From the NCBI GenBank assembly GCA_910586275.1, contig CAJUIM010000061.1, positions 1-20,874 on the forward strand: a stretch of DNA of 20,874 nucleotides, given 5' to 3'. The stretch's first letter is position 1, and every line of letters begins with the position of its first letter. Shown piece after piece: positions 1-7,003 of this stretch. Both the position numbers and the translations under genes were made by a program. The notes below the pieces were generated by a model. That model did no database searches and had not been told where the DNA came from. It worked only from the letters and a program-made list of their open reading frames with translations. Origin of the DNA: an uncultured Lachnospiraceae bacterium. GTDB taxonomy: Bacteria; Bacillota; Clostridia; Lachnospirales; Lachnospiraceae.

Positions 1-43
1 GGTTTTCAAGACCGCCTCGTTATGACCACTTCGATACCTCTCC
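1..43 (-). tRNA. tRNA-Ser(UGA), 5' part only, cut by the window edge
   Basis: Read on the minus strand from 43 down, the sequence has a GGAGAGG acceptor 5' arm, TA, a D-arm, and an anticodon stem-loop with stem GCGGT and loop CTTGAAA, so the anticodon is UGA at 8-6. The 3' side of the anticodon stem begins with ACC and then leaves the window, so the variable arm, T-arm and CCA end cannot be seen. The G-rich acceptor start and D-arm are typical of bacterial tRNA-Ser. It lies downstream of ispD on the same strand with its own promoter, so it is probably transcribed independently, though read-through from the tsaD-ispD operon is possible. Confidence 0.9.
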
Positions 44-120
44 ATGTCCATACGCTCTATCCAGCGTTTATTTTCTTTTTATCTGCCGTTGTTTTTATTT
101 CATCAGCAGCGGCAAAAACT

Positions 121-149
121 ATATTAGCAAAAAAGTAATTAAATGTCAA
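121..149 (-). promoter_or_regulatory. Promoter of tRNA-Ser
   Basis: On the minus strand there is a consensus -35 box TTGACA (149-144), a 17-nt spacer and TAATAT as -10 (126-121), with TGC before the -10 as in extended -10 promoters. The expected start is near 114, leaving about 70 nt of 5' leader before the mature tRNA end at 43. The box quality fits a strong stable-RNA promoter. Confidence 0.75.
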
Positions 150-234
150 CAGCTTTTTTTTAATTTTTTCCATTTTTTTTCAAACAGCTTTTTACGCATC
201 TTATCCGCACTCATTTGCCATAAGAATAAAGCCT

Positions 235-978
235 TCACAGCAAAGACTCTGCCACTCTTAAATCCTCCGGCGTAGTGATTTTTATATTCCCATAACTTCC
301 TTCCACCAGCTTAACCTTTCTGTCCGTAAAGGTTTCCACTACCATAGCATCGTCCGTAATCCGCAGTCCCTGCTGCAGGCATTCTTTTTCCTTCTTCATC
401 AATGTGCCATAAGCCTCTTTAATCAGATGATAGGAAAATACCTGCGGTGTCTGAACCGCCCATACTCTGTCCCTGCTTGGCGTGGATGCGGCAAATCCGT
501 TCTCATCGGCAATTTTAATTGTATCTTTCACCGTCATTCCCACGGCACATGCATCGTATTCGGAAACATTTGCATATGCACGTTCCAATATGTCTTTCGT
601 CACAAACGGCCTGGCACCGTCATGAATAAAAACATAATCACATTCCCCGGCTGCCTTCAGCCCTTCCCATACCGAATGATAACGTTCGTTTCCTCCGGCT
701 GTCACAGCTGCCACTTTACCGAATCCAAAACGAGCCACGATATTTTCCCTGCAATACTCCACATCCTTTTCGGAAGCAACCAGAATTATTTTTTCTATAA
801 AACTATCCTGAAACACTCTCAGTGAATAATACAGTACCGGTTTGCCTTCCAGCATCATATACTGTTTAGGCACATCGCTCCCCATCCTTGTGCCCCGCCC
901 TGCGGCAAGTATGATTGCCGTACATTTTTTCCTGTCCCGTAAGATGCTTCCACCCTCATCCTTCCGTTCTCTGTCCAT
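235..978 (-). CDS. ispD: 2-C-methyl-D-erythritol 4-phosphate cytidylyltransferase (IspD)
   Basis: IspD joins MEP and CTP to give CDP-methylerythritol in the cytosolic MEP pathway to isoprenoids. The 247-residue product has the nucleotide-binding loop LAAGRGTRMGSDVPKQ (about 24-39), the FIHDGARPF segment (about 117-125) and QTPQVF (about 176-181), all standard for the family. The length is a little above usual because of a charged N-terminus of about 18 residues before the first beta strand. I keep that start because AGAGGAAG sits just upstream of the ATG and no better start lies further in. It follows tsaD by 24 nt and is the last protein gene of the operon. No clear terminator is visible between its stop and the tRNA promoter. 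Confidence 0.95.
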   Translation of the reverse strand: MDRERKDEGGSILRDRKKCTAIILAAGRGTRMGSDVPKQYMMLEGKPVLYYSLRVFQDSFIEKIILVASEKDVEYCRENIVARFGFGKVAAVTAGGNERYHSVWEGLKAAGECDYVFIHDGARPFVTKDILERAYANVSEYDACAVGMTVKDTIKIADENGFAASTPSRDRVWAVQTPQVFSYHLIKEAYGTLMKKEKECLQQGLRITDDAMVVETFTDRKVKLVEGSYGNIKITTPEDLRVAESLL

Positions 979-1002
979 TCCGCTTCCTCTCTTCCCGTGC
1001 CG

Positions 1003-2031
1003 CTATATCCGTTCGCCCAGTTTCAGATTAGGAACGGCATTCAGTCCATACCCATGCCTGATTCCTTTTTTATATTCATAATAACCTGCAACTCCGATCA
1101 TAGCCGCATTATCCGTGCAGAAGACCGGTGACGGATAATAAAAAGCCACGCCGGCCTTTTGGCACGCCTCTTCCAAAGCTGCCCTGAGTGCGGCATTGGA
1201 AGCCACCCCTCCTGCTATGGCAAATTTTCTGCCCCCATATTCTTTCACCGCTTCCATGGAATGTTCCGTCAGCACTTCCACCACGGCTTTCTGAAAGGAA
1301 GCCGCCACATCCGCTGTGTTTACCGGCTCCCCCTTCATTTCACATGTATTCAGATAATTCAGCACTGCTGATTTCAGCCCGCTGAAACTGAAATCATATG
1401 CAGATCCTGCTACCTTAGCCCTCGGGAAACGAATGGCATCCGGGTTCCCGTCCCTTGATACCTTATCAATCTTAGGTCCGCCCGGATAGCCCAGTCCGAT
1501 TGCCCTTGCCACTTTGTCAAAGGCCTCCCCTGCCGCATCGTCTCTGGTACGGCCGATAATTTCATATTCCCCGTAATCCCTGACCGACACAAGATGAGAA
1601 TGTCCGCCCGACACTACCAAACAGAGAAACGGCGGTTCCAAATCTTTATTTTCAATATAATTGGCACTGATATGGCCTTCGATATGATGCACCCCCACCA
1701 ATGGAATTCTTGCGGCAAAACTTACAGCCTTTGCCGCCGATACTCCCACCAATAAGGCTCCCACCAGCCCCGGCCCATAAGTCACGGCAAGAGCCGTAAT
1801 ATCCTTCAGCCCGACCTTTGCCTGCGTCAATGCCTGTTCCATAACCTGATTTATCTTCTCTATATGTTTTCTGGATGCAATCTCCGGCACCACGCCGCCG
1901 AATTCCGTATGCAGCGCAATCTGTGAGTAAATAACGTTGGATAAAACTTCTCTGCCGTTTCTCACTACTGCCGCCGCCGTTTCGTCGCAGGAACTTTCAA
2001 TTGCCAATATCAATATATCCTCCATGCCCAT
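1003..2031 (-). CDS. tsaD: tRNA N6-threonylcarbamoyladenosine transferase TsaD
   Basis: TsaD transfers the threonylcarbamoyl group to A37 of ANN-decoding tRNAs, working with TsaB and TsaE, both encoded upstream in the same run. Family motifs are clear: AIESSCDET (about 10-18), the metal-binding pair H116/H120 in HHIEGH, SGGHSHL (about 141-147), the AGGVASN loop (about 273-279) and the third ligand D307 in CTDNAAM. The length of 342 is normal. The annotated ATG has only a weak GGAAAG upstream. Two codons in, GGAGG lies 5 nt before an in-frame TTG, so a shorter product starting M-I-L-A-I-E-S is possible. The gene starts 15 nt after the stop of the preceding membrane protein. Confidence 0.97.
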   Translation of the reverse strand: MGMEDILILAIESSCDETAAAVVRNGREVLSNVIYSQIALHTEFGGVVPEIASRKHIEKINQVMEQALTQAKVGLKDITALAVTYGPGLVGALLVGVSAAKAVSFAARIPLVGVHHIEGHISANYIENKDLEPPFLCLVVSGGHSHLVSVRDYGEYEIIGRTRDDAAGEAFDKVARAIGLGYPGGPKIDKVSRDGNPDAIRFPRAKVAGSAYDFSFSGLKSAVLNYLNTCEMKGEPVNTADVAASFQKAVVEVLTEHSMEAVKEYGGRKFAIAGGVASNAALRAALEEACQKAGVAFYYPSPVFCTDNAAMIGVAGYYEYKKGIRHGYGLNAVPNLKLGERI

Positions 2032-2046
2032 ACCGCACTTTCCGTT

Positions 2047-2628
2047 TTAATTTTCTGCCAATTCCCAGCCATATATTTTCCAATGCCCCGCCTCGTCCTT
2101 GCGCATCAGGAAACGTTCTGTGGTAGCCAGCATATCTGTACCCTTCCGTATATTGAACATACAGTAAAGCCTTGCCCACTCATAATTATCCTTTGTAAAA
2201 GTTTCCACATCCGTGCTGGAAGAAGTGGTATAACTGGAAATCTTCATATCCTTTTTATTTAATTCCGCTATCTCGCCGGCAAGATTGAGCAAATACAAAT
2301 CCTCTGTCTGATTTTCCACAAATTCATCATCATATAATAACTGAATCTGTTTGGCCAGTTTTTCCAGTTCCTCATCTGTATGAGGTTCATTGTAAAGGCA
2401 CTGGATAATCTCACAATAATATTTCAGAACCTCCCGCGGCGACGGCGGATAATTGGTATTCAGATTCCTCATCAGCACTTGCTGGGATTTTGTCGCTTTA
2501 ACATCCTCTTCCCCATTTCCCTGCATCTTATTGGCTATATAAAAATAAAAGCCCACAATCAGGGCAGCCAATATGCATCCGATAATAATTAATTTTACCG
2601 GGTTCTGCTTTTCTTTCGCATTCCTCAT
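2047..2628 (-). CDS. Hypothetical protein with one N-terminal membrane anchor
   Basis: A 193-residue product starting at ATG 2628, chosen because AAGGAGG lies 8 nt upstream; an in-frame ATG 18 codons earlier has no ribosome site. After a short basic stretch (RNAKEKQNPVK), one membrane segment covers about residues 12-31 (LIIIGCILAALIVGFYFYIA). The rest looks extracytoplasmic or peripheral: mixed charged, helical segments rich in Glu, Asp and Lys, then a C-terminal part (KDNYEWARLYCMFNIRKG ... WKIYGWEL) that reads like a small alpha/beta fold. It is not a lipoprotein: there is no lipobox. I do not recognise the family with certainty; it may be a Clostridia-restricted DUF. It sits between rnz and tsaD with no promoter of its own visible, so it is co-transcribed with tRNA-processing genes, but this does not establish a function. 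Confidence 0.8.
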   Translation of the reverse strand: MRNAKEKQNPVKLIIIGCILAALIVGFYFYIANKMQGNGEEDVKATKSQQVLMRNLNTNYPPSPREVLKYYCEIIQCLYNEPHTDEELEKLAKQIQLLYDDEFVENQTEDLYLLNLAGEIAELNKKDMKISSYTTSSSTDVETFTKDNYEWARLYCMFNIRKGTDMLATTERFLMRKDEAGHWKIYGWELAEN

Positions 2629-2755
2629 AATTACATCCTCCTTTCTGATGCCCAAAGTATGCACTGCTCTCGCAGCCGCCAAAGGTGCCGCAAATATGCA
2701 ACGCCCTTTAATCTTGGCGCAATAACAGCGGAATCAATGCAGTCCGTCACCAATG

Positions 2756-3670
2756 TCATTCATCGTCTTCGAACTTTAGTTCTATGCTCTTTCCGTCTTT
2801 GCCGGCTTCCGCAGCCGGAAAGATTTTCTTTACGTCTCTCATAAAGTCTTCCGCCCGCACCAAAGACGGACTGTAATGGGTAAGCCACATTTTAGCCGCC
2901 CCTGCCTTCTTTGCCAAAGAAGCCGCTTCATAAAAGGTCATATGCTTATATTGCTTTGCCTTTTCCTGCTTATCGGGCTCACCGTACATTCCTTCACAGA
3001 TAAATAAATCCGAGCCTGCCGCATTCCGCACAATGCTCTCCGCAGGTCTTGTATCCGTACAGTAAGTAAGCTTGATGCCCTTTCTGGCTTCCCCCAATAC
3101 CATGTCCGGCGTATATGTTTTCCCGTCCAGTTCTATGGTTTCCCCTTTCTGCAGGCGGTTCCAGTATCTTCTGTCCAGTCCAAGCGCCTGTGCCTTCTCC
3201 ACCTGAAATCTACCGATACGGTCAATCACTATGTTATACCCATAGCATACCACATTATGGTTCACCCGAAAAGCTTCAATTCGGAATCCGTCAAATTCAA
3301 TACGCTTTTCCGCTTCTTCGAGTTCCAAATATTCTATCGGGAAAGGAAGTTCCGGCGCAATGACCCGAAGAGCATTCACCACCCTGGCCAACCCTTTCGG
3401 CCCCACTAAAAGAAGCGGCTCTGTCCGTTCCGCGTTCCCCATTGTAAGGAGCATCCCGGGCAGTCCGCTGATATGGTCTGCATGATAGTGGGTGAAGCAT
3501 ATAATGTCAATCGGGTTCGGGCTCCATCCCTTCTCCTTCATGGCAATCTGCGTTCCTTCCCCACAGTCAATCAATATACTTTTTCCATTGTACCTAGCCA
3601 TAAGGGAAGTCAGCCATCTGTAAGGCAGCGGCATCATTCCTCCCGTTCCGAGCAAACATACATCTAACAT
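2756..3670 (-). CDS. rnz: Ribonuclease Z (tRNA 3' endonuclease)
   Basis: RNase Z removes 3' trailers from tRNA precursors, in the cytosol, as a zinc-dependent metallo-beta-lactamase-fold enzyme. The 304-residue product shows the full ligand set at the expected spacing: H61, H63, D65 and H66 in THYHADHISGLPG, H138 (RVNHNV), D206 (YCTDTRP) and H265 (WLTHYSP), plus H243 in YKHMTF matching the catalytic His. The exosite region (about 155-180) is present but short. The start has TAGGAG 5 nt upstream. Upstream is the small CxxC gene (40 nt away) and downstream the membrane protein (127 nt gap with no obvious promoter). Its position in a tsa operon makes a tRNA-maturation cluster. Other beta-lactamase-fold hydrolases are less likely given the exact motif spacing. 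Confidence 0.93.
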   Translation of the reverse strand: MLDVCLLGTGGMMPLPYRWLTSLMARYNGKSILIDCGEGTQIAMKEKGWSPNPIDIICFTHYHADHISGLPGMLLTMGNAERTEPLLLVGPKGLARVVNALRVIAPELPFPIEYLELEEAEKRIEFDGFRIEAFRVNHNVVCYGYNIVIDRIGRFQVEKAQALGLDRRYWNRLQKGETIELDGKTYTPDMVLGEARKGIKLTYCTDTRPAESIVRNAAGSDLFICEGMYGEPDKQEKAKQYKHMTFYEAASLAKKAGAAKMWLTHYSPSLVRAEDFMRDVKKIFPAAEAGKDGKSIELKFEDDE

Positions 3671-3710
3671 ATAACTCCTATCCTGATGCCGGCCCGGGCT
3701 TGTCAGCCAA

Positions 3711-3959
3711 TCATAAAAATTCTTTTGCCTCCTGAATTTCTACCGGTATCCGGAACCTGGCAATCATTTTTTCATAACAATCTTCACATAAGTCAAAATG
3801 ATGGTTCTGTCCATCTTTTCTGCTGAAATATCCGAAAGCATGATCCACTTCCAGACATCCTTCTTTTAAAATTCCATTTTCTACCAATAAATTTTTCCCG
3901 CAGTAATTGCAGATAACGGAATCCAGTTCTCTGTTCGTTTCATCCAGATATTTACGCAT
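3711..3959 (-). CDS. Small putative zinc-binding protein with two CxxC pairs
   Basis: An 82-residue protein starting at ATG 3959, supported by GGGAGG about 9 nt upstream; a 15-codon longer frame has no ribosome site. It carries CNYC (C17, C20) and CEDC (C58, C61) with several His between (H40, H53, H54), so a single zinc-ribbon-like site from four Cys is likely. No membrane segment or signal peptide. It is not obviously an HNH nuclease: the central VDHAFGYFSRKDGQNHH lacks the usual Asn-His spacing. Family unknown to me. It lies between rimI and rnz and has a candidate promoter just upstream (about 4003), so it may start a sub-operon with rnz. A nucleic-acid or protein-binding role is a guess. 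Confidence 0.8.
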   Translation of the reverse strand: MRKYLDETNRELDSVICNYCGKNLLVENGILKEGCLEVDHAFGYFSRKDGQNHHFDLCEDCYEKMIARFRIPVEIQEAKEFL

Positions 3960-4002
3960 AGTCTCATCCTCCCTAGATGTACAATTTGCTGCTATATCTG
4001 TC

Positions 4003-4008
4003 ATTATA
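4003..4008 (-). promoter_or_regulatory. Candidate internal promoter (-10 TATAAT) before the CxxC gene
   Basis: On the minus strand a perfect TATAAT follows ATG, giving CATGTATAATGAC. A convincing -35 is missing; T-rich sequence around 4026-4032 is the best candidate. A start near 3996 would leave a 37-nt leader with the GGGAGG ribosome site. It could give the CxxC gene, rnz and downstream genes transcription independent of the tsaE promoter. Confidence 0.4.
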
Positions 4009-4070
4009 CATGAGTTTTTACGACAAAAACAGTGGTAATTCCTGTTACTTTGCCAAAAACCTTCCCATTC

Positions 4071-4511
4071 TTATCCTTTCCTCCTCCACATGATTATGGC
4101 ATCCTCCCTTGGCTTGTCGTAAAAATCCCTGCGTATTCCTTCCCTCTTAAATCCGTGTTTTTCATATAAACGAATCGCCGGCAGGTTACCGCACCTTACT
4201 TCCAAGGTAAAATCCTCTATTCCCAACGCTTCCCCGGCCGTCAGGACCGTTTTCAGCAGCATGCCTGCCGTCCCCCTTCGCCGGAATGGTTCCGACACCA
4301 CAACGTTTGTGATTTCCCCCTCTCCCGCAATATTACGCAGGCCGCAGACTCCCATCACTTCCCCGTCCTCTTCCGCCACAAAGTAATAAGCATAATCACA
4401 AAGCAGCGTATCCGCATACGCCTGCTCCGACCACGGAACGGAAAAATTTTCCGCCTCCAGACGGGCCGCGGCTTTTATGTCCCGCTCTTCCATCCGCCTG
4501 ACTGTCACCAT
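4071..4511 (-). CDS. rimI: Ribosomal-protein-alanine N-acetyltransferase-like GNAT (RimI)
   Basis: RimI-type GNAT enzymes use acetyl-CoA to acetylate protein N-termini, classically ribosomal protein S18, in the cytosol. The 146-residue product has the GNAT fold order: EITNVVVSEPFRRRGTAGMLL (strand 4 plus the acetyl-CoA loop, here R-R-R-G-T-A), FTLEVRCGNLPAIRLYEKHGF and RRDFY, then a MW ending, all typical of RimI. The start has AAAGGAG upstream, formed by the last codons of tsaB, and lies 3 nt past its stop, so translation is probably coupled. The usual tsaE-tsaB-rimI order in Firmicutes supports the call, although the substrate could differ from S18. Confidence 0.92.
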   Translation of the reverse strand: MVTVRRMEERDIKAAARLEAENFSVPWSEQAYADTLLCDYAYYFVAEEDGEVMGVCGLRNIAGEGEITNVVVSEPFRRRGTAGMLLKTVLTAGEALGIEDFTLEVRCGNLPAIRLYEKHGFKREGIRRDFYDKPREDAIIMWRRKG

Positions 4512-4514
4512 CCG

Positions 4515-5324
4515 TTACTCCTTTCCCGTGCCGCACCCCGCCGGCTCTTCTTTTCCCGTACCGTTTTCCTGCACGCTTTCCGTGCCTTTTTTGACAAGCC
4601 GCTCGTTCCGCTCCCGTTCCGCCTGTGAAAGACGCAGATAAACAGGCGCATGTTCCGCTGCCGGCACGGTCTTTCCTTTTTGCATATAAATGCTTCCCAA
4701 AGCCGCAATGGATGCTGCCCGTTGTCTATTCATATGCGCCGGGGCGAAACTGTATTCTACCCGCATCTGTTTTGCCAGCAGTTCCCGGAATACCGGCACT
4801 CCGTCTCCCAGAAATATAGTCCTGCGCCCTATGGCATTTAATTTCCTGACGATATCCTCTGCCGCCGCCGCACATTGGGGTTCCAATGTCTTCAGGAGAT
4901 ATTCTGTCCTGCCGCCGTCCTCCGCCGTGTTTTCCCGGACAAACTCATAGATGCCGGTATACACCTGTCCGCGCCTTGCATCCATAAGAGGGCATATGCA
5001 GTCCGCCGCCCCGTACAGATTATAAGCCAGTCCCTCTAAGGTAGGAACTTCGATCAGCGGGATACCCAGTGCGAACCCAAGCCCCTTTGCCGTCGCAGAT
5101 CCTATCCGCAGCCCGGTAAAGGAACCGGGTCCCGCAGCCAAAGCCACCGCATCCAAAGATGCCGGCTCCAAATCCGTCATCTTGCATATTTCATCTATCA
5201 TCGGCAGCAATGTCTGTGAATGAGTCTTTTTATATTGAATATCATATTCCGCTATCAGCAAATCATCCTCGGCGATTGCCACGGATGCCACCAAACCGGA
5301 ACTGTCCAAAGCCAAAATCTTCAT
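4515..5324 (-). CDS. tsaB: tRNA threonylcarbamoyladenosine complex dimerisation subunit TsaB
   Basis: TsaB is the non-catalytic ASKHA-fold partner that binds TsaD and TsaE for t6A synthesis. Start ATG 5324 gives the canonical MKILALDSS; an open frame reaching 41 codons further upstream overlaps tsaE and is not used. AAGPGSFTGLRIG (about 63-75) and THSQTLLP (about 34-41) are family signatures. At 269 residues it is longer than typical TsaB (about 230) because of a charged tail of about 35 residues containing Gly-Thr-Gly-Lys-Glu repeats; the DNA of this tail is itself repetitive (CGGnACGGGAAA). The start is 7 nt after the tsaE stop with only a weak GGG ribosome site, suggesting translational coupling. 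Confidence 0.95.
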   Translation of the reverse strand: MKILALDSSGLVASVAIAEDDLLIAEYDIQYKKTHSQTLLPMIDEICKMTDLEPASLDAVALAAGPGSFTGLRIGSATAKGLGFALGIPLIEVPTLEGLAYNLYGAADCICPLMDARRGQVYTGIYEFVRENTAEDGGRTEYLLKTLEPQCAAAAEDIVRKLNAIGRRTIFLGDGVPVFRELLAKQMRVEYSFAPAHMNRQRAASIAALGSIYMQKGKTVPAAEHAPVYLRLSQAERERNERLVKKGTESVQENGTGKEEPAGCGTGKE

Positions 5325-5331
5325 CCCGAAA

Positions 5332-5775
5332 TTATACCCCTTTCCCCGTCCGGCATCCTTCCAGCGTAATCCGCCTGAAATCCGTCCCTTTGCCCAAATC
5401 CTTGCAGATAACAATTTTTCGGCAGCACTCGGGCAGAATCTCTTCAATCAGATCGGCCCATTCCACAAAACAAACACCGTTGCCGTAAAAATAGTCTTCA
5501 TAACCGATTTCTTCCATCTCCTCCACATCCGTGATCCGGTAAACGTCAAAATGGTAAAAAGGCAGTCTGCCTCCCTCATATACTTGCAGAATGGTAAAAG
5601 TAGGGCTGTTTACCGCCTCATCTATGCCAAGCCCTTCTGCAACGCCCTGAGTAAATACGGTCTTACCTACGCCCAAATCTCCCACTAATGCATACACATC
5701 TCCGGGAGACGCATTTTCCCCTATTTTCCGTCCCAGTGCAAATGTTTCTTCCGGGCTGTTCGTCTCTGCCGTCAT
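5332..5775 (-). CDS. tsaE: tRNA threonylcarbamoyladenosine ATPase TsaE
   Basis: TsaE is the P-loop ATPase that resets the TsaB-TsaD complex during t6A formation. Visible motifs: Walker A GDLGVGKT (32-39), NSPTFT (about 56-61), the YHFDVYR strand (about 74-80) and EWADLIEEILP (about 105-115). The length of 147 is normal. The ATG is preceded by GGGAGGAAG. It begins 30 nt after the YcxB-like gene and runs straight into tsaB. Together with tsaB and tsaD downstream, all dedicated t6A proteins except the TsaC/YwlC enzyme are in this window. Confidence 0.96.
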   Translation of the reverse strand: MTAETNSPEETFALGRKIGENASPGDVYALVGDLGVGKTVFTQGVAEGLGIDEAVNSPTFTILQVYEGGRLPFYHFDVYRITDVEEMEEIGYEDYFYGNGVCFVEWADLIEEILPECCRKIVICKDLGKGTDFRRITLEGCRTGKGV

Positions 5776-5805
5776 TTCCGCTTCCTCCCTGTCCAGTCAG
5801 TCTTT

Positions 5806-6285
5806 TTATCCCCGTATCTTCACTTTTGCCGGAGACATATGTGTGGAAATCATCTCTATTACTCCGGGAGCCAGTTCCCCCAGATCCCGCCGCGGAAAAA
5901 TGGATGCATTTACTCTGGACGTATATACAATGAGGCTTTTGGGGGTGGACACGGCTTTCAGCATATCTTCCCATTTCTGCATCTGCGTCTCTTCGCCCTG
6001 CGATACCTCTATGCCTTCCTCCGTCAGCCTATAGTGCAGCGGTTTCTTAAAAGCCGGCGTGTTAAGCATCTGCTGTCTGGACTTTATGAAAAGTGTCCAA
6101 GGCAGATACAGCAGGATGACCGCCCCTGCAATGAGGAAGACGGCTCCGCCTTGGTAGAAAAAACCGATTATCATTAGCGCACCCACGATTGTCCCTATCA
6201 GTCCCGAAGCACTGTTATATGTGTGGCGCAGCATATAATCATATAAAATGTTTGCCGTAATTCTGACATCGAATTCCAGTTCCAT
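5806..6285 (-). CDS. YcxB-like membrane protein of unknown function
   Basis: A 159-residue product. Residues 1-28 are soluble, two membrane helices cover about 29-46 and 49-67, and the C-terminal part (about 82-155) is a cytoplasmic beta-rich domain with the pattern LTEEGIEVSQGEETQMQKWEDMLKA ... SLIVYTSRVNASIFPRRDL, split here as characteristic fragments of the YcxB C-terminal domain family. No enzymatic motif is visible and no function is established for the family. AAGGAG precedes the ATG. It is the first gene of the tsa operon, behind a long purine-rich leader with tandem repeats. Its in-frame upstream sequence is open back to a stop at 6450-6448 but holds no start codon, so I do not extend it. 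Confidence 0.85.
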   Translation of the reverse strand: MELEFDVRITANILYDYMLRHTYNSASGLIGTIVGALMIIGFFYQGGAVFLIAGAVILLYLPWTLFIKSRQQMLNTPAFKKPLHYRLTEEGIEVSQGEETQMQKWEDMLKAVSTPKSLIVYTSRVNASIFPRRDLGELAPGVIEMISTHMSPAKVKIRG

Positions 6286-6710
6286 GGTTTCGTTACTCCT
6301 TGTTGCTTCTTTCTTTTTCTTTATTTCTTTCTCTGTCTGTTTCTTTTTCTGTCTGTTTCTTTCTCTGTCTGCTTCTTTCTCCGTCTGTTTTTTTCTGCCT
6401 GCTTCTTTTTCTGTCTGCTTCTTTCTCCGTCTGTTTCTTTTTCTGTCTTATTCTATTTTCTGATTCTTTGCTTTTTCTTTCTTCTTATGTATTTGGGTTT
6501 TATGTTCCTTTATTTTTTATGTTTCCATTTCTATGTTTCTTGGCTTATTTTAGTTTTCCATGCTTCATTTGTCGCTGGTTTTATGTTTATTTTTTATATT
6601 TCCTTATTTTTTGTTTCTGTTTCCCTAGTTTTTGTTTTACTGCCTTTTCGGAAAAATATTTCCGGTGCACGATTTTTACGTTCCTTCCCTTTCTTTGGTT
6701 TACCGCTTCT
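6286..6710 (-). promoter_or_regulatory. Long A/G-rich leader of the YcxB-tsaE operon
   Basis: About 420 nt lie between the inferred transcription start (near 6708) and the first ATG at 6285. On the transcribed strand the leader is very rich in A and G and poor in C and U, so it should be weakly structured. The first part (6450-6710) has no recognised riboswitch, T-box or terminator. The second part contains the 16-bp tandem repeats. No upstream ORF with a ribosome site is visible. Confidence 0.5.
6324..6449. repeat. Eight-copy 16-bp homopyrimidine-like tandem repeat
   Basis: On the plus strand the unit is YTTCTTTYTCYGTCTG. Copies lie at 6324, 6340, 6356, 6372, 6388 (shortened to 14 nt), 6402, 6418 and 6434. 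The unit is nearly pure pyrimidine except for G. T/C-rich decay products continue on both sides (6300-6323, 6450-6480). Sixteen is not a multiple of three, so the repeat is not built as a protein repeat, and both strands stay open only because stops are rare in such DNA. Confidence 0.9.
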
Positions 6711-6714
6711 TAAT

Positions 6715-6742
6715 ATTATACTGAAATTCCATTAAAGTTCAA
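6715..6742 (-). promoter_or_regulatory. Promoter of the YcxB-tsaE-tsaB-rimI operon
   Basis: Minus strand: TTGAAC (6742-6737), a 16-nt spacer, and a perfect TATAAT (6720-6715). Start expected near 6708. It is the only good promoter found upstream of the YcxB-like gene, which implies the long leader. Confidence 0.65.
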
Positions 6743-7003
6743 GTGTAAATGCTGTTCCTTGTGCAAAAAGAGATTGGGGCTTTCTTCCGGTGCTGGGTCA
6801 GAAGGACGCGCCGGAGGGCATTAAAAGGTGTTTTCTGTCTAACAATTTATGTGTAATTTGCCTCTAATGAAGAAGCCGGCTGCATTGAGTGGATTGCATG
6901 AAAAGATTTACAAAGGCAAGAAATGTTATAACATTTTGGACGGCAGGGATGTGTGTGTCTAAAAGTACTTTCCGTCGGATGTGTGTTGCAGTTTATGAAA
7001 GTT
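6743..7003. other. Intergenic stretch without a supported gene
   Basis: Between the tsa operon promoter and the ABC operon terminator. I see no gene with a ribosome site. A 37-codon plus-strand frame (6849-6962) has no Shine-Dalgarno sequence. The only structured element is the 16-bp perfect palindrome at 6921-6936. It may be decayed coding sequence. Confidence 0.5.
6921..6936. repeat. Perfect 16-bp palindrome AAATGTTATAACATTT
   Basis: Self-complementary over 16 bp with no loop, in the gap between two operons. The form suits a dimeric regulator site, but no promoter is placed convincingly next to it and chance is possible in AT-rich DNA. Confidence 0.5.

Noticed and set aside
150..234. Terminator after ispD
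   Set aside because: The stretch is A/T-rich with a repeated AACAGCTTTTT, but no hairpin can be drawn.
5325..5447. N-terminal extension of TsaB overlapping tsaE
   Set aside because: The family start MKILALDSS is at 5324; the upstream frame is only open by chance.
6324..6449. CRISPR-like array
   Set aside because: Repeat units of 16 bp abut directly with no spacers, and no cas genes are present.
6300..6713. A 137-codon plus-strand frame rich in Phe, Leu and Ser
   Set aside because: It is the shadow of a T/C-rich tract with tandem repeats, with almost no charged residues and no ribosome site.
6849..6962. 37-codon plus-strand frame between the two operons
   Set aside because: No ribosome site or promoter; similar short frames occur by chance in this gap.
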